This document shows, piece after piece, positions 1 through 10,914 of a stretch of DNA of 64,000 bases (position 1 is its first letter; every line of letters begins with the position of its first letter). The notes under the pieces are model-generated. The model was given only the letters and a program-made list of their open reading frames with translations. It ran no database searches and was not told where the DNA came from. This stretch comes from Scolanthus callimorphus (Eukaryota; Cnidaria; Anthozoa; Actiniaria; Edwardsiidae): contig JAWWUD010000102.1 in assembly GCA_033964015.1 (NCBI GenBank), forward strand, positions 62,001 to 126,000, written 5' to 3'. Position numbers and translations under genes: made by a program.

Positions 1-560
1 TTCATTTCACAGGTTAATCTTTAGCGCAAGCGAACTGCGTTTTGCCGCGGTGTCATATACATCTAGAGTTGCCGGTATCGAGTGTTTTGCCAGGAGTCAC
101 TGTGCCATTAGTTAATATTGTTCAAGAGAAAATGATCATTTTCAGCGGTCTAGCCCATGGTTGGGAACCCTGTGGCACTAGGCCTCTTGGTTCGCCATCT
201 TGTTCTCACGATAGTTGACATTGCTTTCTCCTCATTAAACCTGTTTTTATACAAACCTCTGTGGCGTTGGCGGATCTGGCTCTATCTCTTTGCTGGCGCT
301 GGCCAAGCGGCAAATCCTTGACGTCACTCATCAATAAGCCACGCAGCCAAAAGGAGCCTGGGAACGAGGCTAGACTTATTCCTGAGGTACAACAGAAAGG
401 CCGTCTAGGAGACTAGCAGATTATACTTATCCCAGGAACTACAGGGACTACAATGCACTGCGAGCTACGAAACAAGACAAATGGTTCTTGACTGCGTTTT
501 TCTGAGCAATGTCATATATCAAAAATACCCTGAATAAAACCGCCGTTTTTTAAACGTCCA
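1..560. other. Intergenic, nothing recognised
   Basis: I see no convincing coding exon, RNA gene or named repeat here. It is ordinary AT-rich intergenic sequence leading up to the MITE at 561. Confidence 0.4.
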
Positions 561-815
561 TAGAGCGGTTTTCACATGACTGTCGTGAAAACAATTGCAA
601 TTGAGCAATCACTAGCCAATCAGAATCGAGAGAAATCACCACTTGCCCTGAATGGCTTTTCTCTCAGCCAATCACAAGCCGAACCAATTACTAAGTAATT
701 ACGCAATTGTATTTACTACAGAATTTGATTGGCTGAGAAAAACGAGTAGCCAATGAAAACGCAAAGCAATCGCAATTACATAACAAGGGTTGACAGTCAT
801 GTGAAATCCGCTCTA
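561..815. mobile_element. MITE, TAGAGCGGTTTTCACATGAC family, copy 1
   Basis: The left end reads TAGAGCGGTTTTCACATGAC and the right end is its near-perfect inverse (GTCATGTGAAATCCGCTCTA). The roughly 255-bp body has no open frame and contains several CCAAT motifs. A second member of the family lies at 28,850-29,436. It is a non-autonomous DNA element; I could not read an unambiguous target duplication, so the superfamily is not assigned. Confidence 0.75.
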
Positions 816-1763
816 TTTGGAAGTGACGATAGGTCCCCTACTGATAAAGAATTTCGGCGACATTCGCCAGAAAAACGCTCTGACCTTTTTTTTTTCGACC
901 CACTTCTTACTGTTTGTGAAGCCTGATGAAAAAACTGCACGCTGTGCGGCCTGTTTTTCGAGATAGCTTGCGCCATGATTGGTTCTTTGTTTTGTGGCTT
1001 CAAGGTCTAATTCCCAAAGATAAGGGATCTAGCTTAGCAGCCAGGCCACATCTATTGTCCAAAGGGAACCCGCGGTCTTTGCATTCTACGTACGCGCTAA
1101 GACATCCAAGAACATCAATTCAACACAAACAGGGCTAAGAGCACCTTTTTTAACGCACATTGCCATCTTGTAAATAGTTTTTAAAGCCTCGATATTTTTG
1201 AACAAATCTTGTAATTTTAATTTTATCCAGCATTATAGTTTTAGTATTGTAAATAATATTTTCATAATTCAGCCTATTGGCTGCAATGATTATATTTCAT
1301 AAACTATCTATCTACCCGCGCAGCTCGCCCCAGTCCCTAGCAAGGGGCTCACTTTTTAAATTGTGGATACGCGTAGCGCAACATCGCTAGGTGACCAAAC
1401 TTGGGTAAAGAGTTATCTTCGTGTGAAATGGAGTCCAGCAGTAGCAGGGACTTCTGTACTGCGCATGTACGAATCCGCTGACCAATTCAATGTGATTCCG
1501 GGCGCTATAATCGCCAATTTTCATTTTTTAGTCGGAATTGACAGAATGGCGCGAAATTTTCAGCTCGCACTTTTCTTTTTTCTTTATTTTTTAATTCAAA
1601 ATATTTCTACGATAAGCTCTAGTGTTCTGTGTGCAACAAACGAGATGTCGACAGGACACGTTCTGACTCCACTTTTAAGCCATGTTACGACCAGTGTTAC
1701 GGAAATTGTTTCAAACGATGATGATAGCATGCAGCTTGAACACCATGATAAGCTACCATAGAA
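816..1763. other. Intergenic, nothing recognised
   Basis: No supported gene. Near 1,378-1,440 there is a single copy of the 'catcgctaggtgaccaaact' repeat that is tandem at 4.2-4.6 kb. Confidence 0.35.
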
Positions 1764-2765
1764 CAGGGTGGGGAAGGGGTTCTCCGTGATCCGTGATTCA
1801 CCCCAAATTTGCTCCGTGACTCGTGAAAACAGGAAAATTATTGCCGTGATCCGTGAAATCGCATGTCCTCGTGACCCGTGATTTTACGAATTTCTCTTAC
1901 GTGACTCGTGATTACAGGCCTAGAGATTCGTGAAACGTGAAAGCTGGTCATTAGAGACGGACCATTTGGACCAATATCGAGCAGGCTCATTCTCTCCTGA
2001 CTGCTTTTTAGGGAACCTGACGTCCTTAAAATAGATTATTTTTTGTCGGCTCGCGCTGCGCGCTCGCCATGTACAACATCAAAATGTCTTTTTAAAATTG
2101 AGTAAATTTACTATCAGCAAACAGTAAATAAAGGTTCAGCAATGTCAGGAAGCGCAATTGTTAAACATCAAGTTCTCATTTACTCCTGGACTTTCCCCAT
2201 TCTTGTAACTTATATGTCCAAAAGTGGCAGCGCGCATAAAGAGGATACTTTGGTGTAGCATTTAGAAACTAAACATCGTAACTGTGCTTTTTTAATTTTG
2301 GAATTTTTATTTCTCAGAAATAAGAATTTCATTAACCGCGTAGATTGATGTTCAAAATCGCAGCGCGCTTCGCGCGCATCCAGAAACATACAAGCAAGGC
2401 TCGGTACTGATCCGAACCATCTTCATAGTAGCGAAAATTCTGATCTGGATGCTATGAGCAAACCAATTTCGCGAAATGATCAAATAACAGGAGACCTTGA
2501 AATCGTACTTTATTGAATTGTGATCAATTGTCGTTTTGATGGCGATAAAATTTAAGTGAAATCTCACACCATCAAAAGAAATATCAGGAAAAAAGATCGA
2601 GCACAGTACTTATATCACTATATTTACTTAAAACACAACTTGCATAATCGTTTTTAAAAATTTACTTCCGTGATTCGTGAAAAGCGTTTTCATAACACCG
2701 TGATCCGTGAAATAACGAAAAATCGGTCCGTGATTCGTGATCGCTACCCCCCCTTCACCACCCTG
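1764..2765. mobile_element. Non-autonomous element with CGTGATTCGTGA sub-repeats
   Basis: The left end (CAGGGTGGGGAAGGGG) and right end (CCCCCCTTCACCACCCTG) are inverted. Inside both ends are arrays of a short motif, CGTGATCCGTGA/CGTGATTCGTGA, oriented inward. The middle is AT-rich without a coding frame. A related end with the same motif is seen near 51,690-52,062 in VPS45 introns. The reading as a MITE-like DNA element is an inference from the inverted ends. Confidence 0.6.
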
Positions 2766-4160
2766 ATAGAAAAGCCATTGCTGAATTCAGAAGAAAACGT
2801 AATTTATGATAGTATACATACATTTTTTTTAAAACCTTGAAGACCCCTTCACCCACCCATCGAGGTTTATAGCCCTGGACGACTGCCACAATCAATATTA
2901 CAAAATTTACGACGAACGACAAATGGAAATGTTTATTGAGTTTATTTCTTGGCAGAACAAGTCATTTTTAAGACGCTAGAGAAACACTTCCAATTACAAA
3001 GAAGGTATTCACTCAAAACACCCAACCCCTATCCTGCCTAGAGGCCATCCCTATAGCTCTTTAGTTGCATATTCTGTCACAGTTTGAATCACAACATTGA
3101 TGGTGTGATCTGGAAAAATAAGATGGATGAAATATGTCAACATTACTGATACTAAAAGTCGTTAAAGACCTGCACGTGCAACAAAAATCACAAAAGTACT
3201 ACTAATAAAAAAACGTTTTAGTTATGTTAGCGAATTTTGAACACAAGAAAATGTTAACAAATTAACAGCTGGATCATTACTGGTTAAAATCATTCTAAAA
3301 CTAAGATGGAGAAATGAGCTCGATATTTTTTTATAGCACATAAAAGAGGAGGCCACCATTGCAAATTATGCAAGAAAAATTGATGGCGAAATATTGTTAT
3401 TTATTTATGTATTTAACTCAAAGCGATCTCTGTTTAATCTGCACTCTCAACAACCTTATAGTATTGCGACATCGATCAGATACATAAATACGATATATTT
3501 CTCATTCTGTGGTGGTATCGGCTTCAAGAGTGTTACGCATAATTTGAACAGGTTCAATAGTCATTTGAGTTCAATAGTATAATTCATATGATCAGCGAAT
3601 TTTCATGGTAATCGTTTCTTGATGATACCCTTGGTTGGTTGAGAACAATCAACAAAGATTTAACATAGAGAAATGACCTTGCTGGAATTTTAGCGGGCTC
3701 GGAGCATTCAATATAATTTACTTGAAAACTGATATTAAACAGAATGTTCACTAGTGTTCTCGACAATCGCAAACGCAAATTATCAAGATTGACTTCAAAA
3801 CATGCCCAATGCTTACCATAGAGAAACTTACCGTATGTGAAATGATTCAGGTTCTCCTTTAAAATGAGCAAGCAACCTCCAATTACGGGATGTAACAAGA
3901 CAACATGGCTGCAATATTGACGAAGCTTGAGTTTCTTTGAACGTCCCATGATAACAACTCGAACCTATTGCATGTTCCTTTCCATAGAATAGGCAGCAAA
4001 GACATAGATAAAAACCTTTAGGCGAATTCTGGAGTAATTCATTTCAATTTCGTTCCACATATCACGGTCAAATCCCGTAAACATTGAGCTGTCATGACCC
4101 TTCTCCGAGGCATGAGGGAGTTCAATAAATCTAAGCCGCGCATGCGTATGCAAATGTCCC
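2766..4160. other. Intergenic, nothing recognised
   Basis: AT-rich sequence with only short open frames lacking recognisable domains. No gene is supported. Confidence 0.35.
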
Positions 4161-4164
4161 TGCT

Positions 4165-4620
4165 ACTGAGTCCAGCACAAAAGTTGCATTACATAACGTC
4201 ATCGATGACGTCATCAAAACAAGAAAAATTAATATCTCGAGAACGCAACATCGCTAGGTGACCAAACTTGGGTAAAGTTATCTTCGTGTGGAATGGAGTC
4301 CAGCACAAAAGTCACATTACATAACGTCATCGATGACGTCATCAAAACAAGAAAAGATAATATCTCGAGAACGGAGCATCGCTAGGTGACCAAACTAACT
4401 TGTGTAAAGTTATCTTCGTGACAAGGGTGGTCCACCACCAAAGTCACATGACATGACGTCATCAAAACTTGAAACATTAACATCTCGAGAACGGAACATC
4501 GCTAGGTGACCAGACCATGGGTAAAATTATCTTCGTGACAGTACCAAGGTCACGTGGTATAACGTTATCGATGATGTAATCACAACTAAAAATTGATATC
4601 TCGGGAAGGGAACAGGACCA
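4165..4620. repeat. Tandem repeat, about 120-130 bp unit
   Basis: The motif CATCGCTAGGTGACCA followed by a 'gtaaagttatcttcgtg' stretch and the palindrome ATCGATGACGTCATC recurs near 4,249, 4,378 and 4,497, with a partial copy near 4,170. Units differ by small substitutions and indels. The embedded TGACGTCA is a CRE-like palindrome, but no gene lies next to it. Confidence 0.75.
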
Positions 4621-4804
4621 AAAGACCAAAACTTGGTGGCACTCGGTGCCTTTGATTTCCTTTTGTTTAACACTAATGATGCTTGTTCGCACACTGCGAG
4701 TCTGGAACTCTTGATGCCTGTATACACTTGTCGAGTACTGATAGCACGAAAAAACGATATCGCACGGGTCGCGCAGCAACGAAAAAACGAAAAAGAGATA
4801 TCAT

Positions 4805-4975
4805 AGGATTCTATAGGTAAATCCATTGCCTGACGAGGGAATTCCACGCTAATTTCACGCGAAAAACCGATATCGCTCGAGTCGCGCAGCGACGAGAGCG
4901 ATATCGGTTTTTCAAGTGAAATTTAGCGTGGAATTCCCGAGTCAGGTAATGGATTTTCTTTGAATCCCATACCGG
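4805..4975. repeat. Large inverted repeat (hairpin)
   Basis: Arms of about 75 bp flank a short centre. The left arm contains GGAATTCCACGCTAATTTC and the right arm contains GAAATTTAGCGTGGAATTCC; the centre contains CCGATATCGCTCGAG and its inverse. It has the structure of a fold-back element. Confidence 0.8.
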
Positions 4976-5000
4976 ACATTTTTAGAGAATAAGTCTAAAG

Positions 5001-5061
5001 CACTCGAAATCCACTGTCAATTCCCTTAAATTTTAAGGGAATTGACAGTGGATTTCGAGTG
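5001..5061. repeat. Perfect 30-bp-arm palindrome
   Basis: Thirty bases beginning CACTCGAAATCCACTGTC are followed by one T and then their exact reverse complement. It abuts the larger inverted repeat on its left, suggesting two fold-back elements side by side. Confidence 0.9.
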
Positions 5062-8000
5062 CTTGAAAGCCGCGCTAGTGCGAAAGCGATGGAATTTTCT
5101 GAATCTCAAAACGAAAAGTCCCTTAAAATTAGGCTTTGCTGCAAGAGCGAATCTTTTAAACATGAAATTACAATATATAAATCTTTAGATGAGAGAAAAT
5201 TCATTCAGTTCAGTGTTCAGTGTTCTTTCAGTTCAGTGTCAACACACTGAAATGACTGAAGCCAATTTGACTATGAAAGCGATCGAGTCTACAAAAAGTT
5301 TCAAATGATTTGAATTAGTAGAATTATCTTACTGATCGAAAATGTTTTAACTTTTCAAGCTTACTTGTTTGATTTCTTGTTCCCTTACGGCTTTCTATCT
5401 CCTTTATTCTTGGTAAAAAGTGCAGCTCCTGTAGTGTTTTTCGTTTTGCATGTGCTTTCCACCTCTAACATTTGACAGAACTTTTCAATCGATGACAGAA
5501 CTTTTAAGTCGAACGAGCCAACAGCTTCTCGTTGAAATTATCTTGTAAAGTAAATATCTGGAGATTGCCTTGCATACCCAGGGTAGAAATATCCGAAACG
5601 TCGGAGGAACCAGAGAGATTTTGTTTCCAAAACTTGTTGTGTTGACCACACGAGAGTTTGAGCGTTTTGTGTTTTGTGGAGGCGCGTGCCCACGTTTCAC
5701 AAAGCGCGCGAAAAACTGTGATACGAAAAATGGAGATAAATACATTTCCCCTGCTTTTATCGTAGCTATCTTCTTATAAAACAAATTTAGTTTTTGTATG
5801 TGCTATCTGATTAATAGTCCGGGAATGCTGTACTAACTAAAAAACTCGTCGATTTTTTAAATTTAAATGACGGGGGCCCTGTGTAATTGGGGTATTCCAC
5901 AAAAAATACCTCTCCTTCTTAGCCAATCAGCGCGCGCGATAGAATAGAGGTATGGGATTCTATAGAGAATAATACATGGGCGCACAGGGATATGGAATTG
6001 ATCTCACAAGTGAACCGCAGCAAACGAATAGATCGATACAGAATTGATAGATTGCGTAGAAATATCGTCTGATGCGTCGTCAGCTAAATAAAATCGAGCA
6101 GGAAATTATCCACTTGTCCTTTGGTCTGGGCATGTACAGCCTTGAGCGCTCTTGTTGAAATAATACCCCTTTATTGAAAAAGCTGTATCTTATGCAGTGT
6201 CATTTTTACGTCAGTGTATTGATGACAATTCAGTGCCGAAAGATTTGTCACCTGACACAATTATTTACAGGGGAGGAGTCGGTCTATTGCATCTATTGTT
6301 CAAATGTTTGATTGTGATAGGCTAATTTGTAAATAAAATTGTTTGGGTGGATTTGGTTGGAGTAGCTCATTGCAACATCAAACCTGGTGCAACAGAACTG
6401 ATTTTTGCAACAGTGGAAATCAACACACACATCATTACTCTGTTTTGACAGCTCATCAGAGTAACGAGCCACTAGAAATGCTTTGAGGCTTCTGGTGCCA
6501 AAACTTTTGCAACTACTGTAAATCTAAAAAAATCATCTTGCCAACACAGAAGCTATGATAAGTTCACAGATGAACAGATTAAAAATGACGTATCAATTTT
6601 TCATACAAGACCTTTTAAGTTAATGGGGCACTCGCACACTTAATTTCCGTACAACCTGTCAAAAATAAGTCTTATTCTAATCACCAAATAATATAATATA
6701 ATAATAATATAAGTTTACCGGGAATAACCAAAATAACAGTCCAGGTTTGTTAAATGACCTTTTTACTGTTAAATCAATGCAAATCTATAGTGTTTTTATT
6801 TATTATCAAGAGGATGGAATTGGATTGCGATTTGAATTATTTGCTTGTCAGACAAGCGTGCGAGTGCCCCTTTAAAAACCCTGCATCCGACTTGGGACAA
6901 TGTTATCACACGTTTGTTTACTATATCAAATACTGCAATAAACATAAAAATATAACTGTCAATTTACTGGTATTTCTGGTACCTTTAGCAAAAGAGAGGG
7001 CCAGACCATTCCTGTCGATTGAGACCGATTCAGTTCACAAACTGTAATGGGCATCTCATTTGCATTGAGGTTTTTAGGCTAAAAATAAGCATCGGGCAAG
7101 TTGAGCACAGGGTCTTCAAGGACCAATTTAATGTAATTAATGTTTTATTCAAGTAGTATGAATTCTAGCTGATTTTCCAATAAGTTGTACATGTATATTG
7201 TAGCTTAAGGGTACCCAAGGGGTACTTTAGTGCTGGGGAGGTACAAAGAAGAACATAATACCCATAAAAATCTCACATTAACATATAGATGGTAAATTTA
7301 CCAAGGAGGAATGTTTTTTTTTTACATTTGAATAATGGAGTCTTGTGATTGCTTCTCCCTAAAATCTGTTATAACTCAAGTTACCACCGCCCTGCCCACT
7401 AAAAAAATGACAATTTTCATACCCCAAAAATCATATGCACCTCTTTGGCACCAAAAGTCTTGTTTTCAGGATTTCAGATGTTCAATCTCTATTCACACTG
7501 TGTAAAGTTTCATTTCGGTAATACTTTACAGTGTGGCTCAAAATTGAAGAAAACTTTTATATGCCTAATTATTTCACCCAGTATCCAACATTTCCAATAC
7601 AGGTCAAAACAATCAAGGCAGAAATACTGTACATGTGGAGAAGTCAGACTTCTGTTAAAGCAAAATTTTACTAGTTGTCAGCACAATCATAAAAGCTAAG
7701 CAGGTTTTCAGCACAAGCTGAACCCAGCTGGCTGAACTTTTTATTGTATTGACTTATGGTGTAGTTTGGTGACAAATGTTCTTCATCCGGGAAACACTTT
7801 AAAACTGAGGCACCACTTGGTGACACAAAAAAAATGTTCATTTCAGACCCTGCTAAGCAACATTATTATTCAGCCAAGTCACTATCTCGATTCTGATTGC
7901 CTTAGAGCATGCAGTGAAATCTTGTATGCATGACATTCGTAAAGTCACACTGCAGACATTACAATTAGGTTTGATGCACTGTAATGACGTCATACATTGT

Positions 8001-8360
8001 AATGCAAGCCAATAGGTTTGGCTGCCATGTTGGTTTTCATTTCGGAAGTAAAGAGCCATTTTTGAATCTGTTATCATTTTTTTGGAAGAGATCATTATGC
8101 AGGATGTCTAAACATCAATTACTATGACTATTTGAATTGAATACAAAATAGCAATGGGCATAAGCTGTAAACCGTTTTGCTGTAAGGCCTTGTCTTCAAC
8201 TTTGTTTAGCTAGGTAAGAACTCCTGGTTGCTGAATAATAAAACAATTATTGAATTTGGTTTTCGAATGAGATTTGTCAACACCTGGAGTTAGTGTTATT
8301 GGCCTAAGCTTCACTTCGGCGTTGACAAATCTCACTATCATGCTGAACCTCATCCAATAA
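5062..8360. other. Intergenic, no gene supported
   Basis: Only short, domain-less open frames. Near 8,240-8,350 is an imperfect hairpin ('gagatttgtcaac...gttgacaaatctc') of the same broad type as the repeats at 25.2-26.0 kb (shared 'aataaaacaattattgaatt' and 'cctcatccaataat'). Confidence 0.35.
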
Positions 8361-8369
8361 TATTGTTAA

Positions 8370-9310
8370 TTATTATATAAACACGAGTGTTTTACTGGGA
8401 AATATGCCACTTGCAGATTTCATACGAAGCTACATCCGGGACCTGAGTGACATATTTTCCATATCCTCACTAGTGAGGATATCGATCAAAACAAAAGTGC
8501 TTGGAAATCAATTTGGAATCATTTGTTCTGGTTTGTCTATATAATAAAAAGAAAATTACATGGTGGCTTGAAGATATGAGTTTTATTTTCTCGTGTAAAA
8601 AACAATATTTTACTCATTCGCTGTGCTCATTCCTAAAACTCATATCTTCGCGCCACCATGTAATATCCTCCATTTATTATATAGACACAAGTGTTTTACT
8701 GGGAAATACGCCACTCGTAGATCTCATACGAAGCTACATCCGGGTCCTCAGTGACATATTTTCCATATCCTCACTAGTGAGGATTTCGGTCAAAACAAAA
8801 ATATTTTTTTCTGGTTTGTCTATATAATAAAAAGAAAATTACACGGTGGCTTGGAGATATGAGTTTTATTTTCTCGTGTCAAAAACATATTTTACTCATT
8901 CACTGTGCTCATTCGTAAAATATTGTTCTTGCCACTCGAAAATAAATAGAAGATATTACATGGCCGTGCGGAGATACTAATTTTATCTTCGAGTGTTGAA
9001 ATTTTATCTCACGAGTGAGCGCAGCGAACGAGTGAGATTAATTTTAAACACGAGAAGATAAAATTTGTATCTCCAAGCGGTCATGTAATGTTCTGTTTAT
9101 TATATAAATATCAATGAAATACCAAATTCAAATTTTATTTGAGTTAAGCTTAAAAGGCAAGTGTGATATTTTCACATGTGAAAATAACATGATATTTTCA
9201 CCTGTGAAGATATCATGTTTTCGCGCGGGAGATCACCTGGTATTTCATTGGTGATTATATAATAAAACTCATATCTTCGCGCCACCGTGTAATATCCTCT
9301 ATATATCTAA
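8370..9310. repeat. Cluster of related fold-back repeats
   Basis: A segment beginning 'cacgagtgttttactgggaa' at about 8,381 recurs at about 8,688 (both contain CATCCGGG and 'tcctcactagtgaggat'). Stretches such as 'actcatatcttcgcgccacc' appear in both orientations through 9,290. This looks like overlapping copies of one inverted-repeat family just downstream of EMC2. Confidence 0.7.
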
Positions 9311-9450
9311 CCCAAACATTTTGGCGCCTACTCTTATTCATTAAGGCACAAGTGTAAGTTCCATGATAAGGACATAGTGTCAATTACATTGTTATGAATG
9401 TGGTTACCCACAGATACTGCAAACAATACCGTAATCACAATAAAAGCTAA

Positions 9451-10349
9451 TCAGGATGGTATATTTTGAGGTATACTTAATTGAAGAGAGTCTATCATAT
9501 TACCAAGTGTAGCTATATTGTCCTCTTCTTGTGCGCTTCCATTCCCCATCTTTGCCGTTTGATAACGCTCCATAATTTGTGCTCCAGCCCAGGATGAATA
9601 CTTTGCATTTTCACGTTTGGCCTTGGGGTCTTTTGCCGATGTTGCCAGCTGGGATGATGCCATGAAGAAGCCATATAGTGCTCTCATATTATCATTATCA
9701 AGCTTTAAAGACTGCGCAAAGTATTTTCTTGACCTCTCCATGCTTTCTAGATCTCCAATTGTATAAAGAATCTCAGCATATCTTTGATGATACAAATGGT
9801 TGTGAGGATTAGACAAAATCAACTCTTCCATGCAGAATCTAGCCTTTTTGAAATCCTGTTGACCTATATACAGCTCAACAAGTTCCATCCAAGCTTCCTG
9901 ATCGCTCATAAACTTCTTTAAATATTCATTCAACTCTTTAATAGCATCGGGAATCTTATTCTGGGCTTTAAGAATGGCGATTTTTCTCTTATGTGCGACG
10001 GAATTTGCCGGCTCTGCCTCGAGGATTTTATCATATGTCCTTTCAGCATCTTCAAATCTCCCTAATGCTTCTAATCGCATGCCTTTAAGCTTCTTAACTC
10101 GTATACTGTTGGGGAATTGGGTGTTCAGCTCTTTCAAGCACATGGTGGCCAAATCTAGTTTTCCACTGTCCAAAGACGCCAAAAAACTTGCTCATAGATC
10201 ATCCATAGTTCATCCCCAAGCTTGTTTCCGTGTTCTAGAAGAAGGCATTCACCTAATTCCACTACTTCTTCGCTGTTTCTAAGCGGTTCATCGCGCCATT
10301 GGCGCATCTTTTGTCGAGCAACTTCGAGATCTACAACTTCGTCCGCCAT
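9451..10349 (-). CDS. EMC2: EMC2, ER membrane protein complex subunit 2 (TPR protein), single exon with one frameshift
   Basis: EMC2 is the cytosolic TPR subunit of the ER membrane protein complex, which inserts tail-anchored and multipass proteins. The N-terminal 60 codons from ATG 10,349 (with EEVVELGE and LGDELWMIYEQV) and the 243-codon block ending at 9,451 (with RKIAILKAQ, AIKELNEYL, DQEAWMELVELY, NPHNHLYHQRYAEI and SRKYFAQSLKLDN) are collinear with EMC2 of other animals. Together they give about 300 residues, the usual length. The two parts are in different frames. The break falls at a run of six T on the coding strand (10,181-10,186), where one base is missing. No introns interrupt the gene. 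Either the assembly lost a base in a homopolymer, or this is a recently disabled, possibly retroposed copy. Its head-to-head position with VPS45 favours a true gene. The start codon lies inside a YY1-like AAGATGGCGG motif. Confidence 0.93.
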
Positions 10350-10821
10350 CTTGGGATTTGCTGGTGACCCTGCGCTTGCGCAAAGGAAAGGGGCATTTTG
10401 ATATTGGCGCTCTCTCGCGAATGCTTCAAATGTCCTTCAATAAATTTTTTGTAATTATTTCATTCCCTTATTGTTTCTGCTACAGGGATCGTCTTTAAAA
10501 GAATTTCCGAAATCGGGAAAGTATTTCTGTGAAAAATTGAATGTTAAAATCGCGTAAAATGTGCGTGATAAAAGCGGCTTCTCGAAATTAGTTCCTTTTG
10601 TTCCCTCGCACGAAACAAAATGTACCTGGCGAGGGGAGACTGGTAACTACTAGAAAACAAAATGGCGGTCTTGTTGTGGTTGTGACAGGAACCGCAGACT
10701 GCAAAGAATTTCTTCTTTCTCCGCTCTGGATATCACTCTTTTCTTCCCTTAAACTCACCAACGTGAAGGGCACTCTACATTCTGCAATATTTAACCGATT
10801 TTTTGTGCTAATTTTATCAAA
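10350..10821. promoter_or_regulatory. Presumed bidirectional promoter of EMC2 and VPS45
   Basis: The two start codons face away from each other across 472 bp. YY1-like motifs occur at 10,658-10,670 (AAAATGGCGGTC, plus strand) and over the EMC2 start (AAGATGGCGGACG, minus strand). No TATA box is placed suitably for either gene, consistent with a housekeeping promoter. Shared control is inferred from spacing only. Confidence 0.6.
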
Positions 10822-10914
10822 ATGAACGTCATTTTAGCGGTCAAACATTATGTGTCAAAGATGATAGAAGAGAGCGGTCCGGGGATGAAAGTTCTTCTCC
10901 TTGACAAGGAAACG
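10822..10914 (+). CDS. VPS45: VPS45 exon 1
   Basis: ATG start; 31 codons ending ...LLDKET, followed by the donor GTGAGT. Phase 0. Strongly conserved N-terminus of the family. Confidence 0.95.

Noticed and set aside
1363..1761. 132-codon open frame with a hydrophobic stretch
   Set aside because: Starts within a repeat also found at 4.2-4.6 kb, AT-rich codon use, no recognised domain and no non-repeat support.
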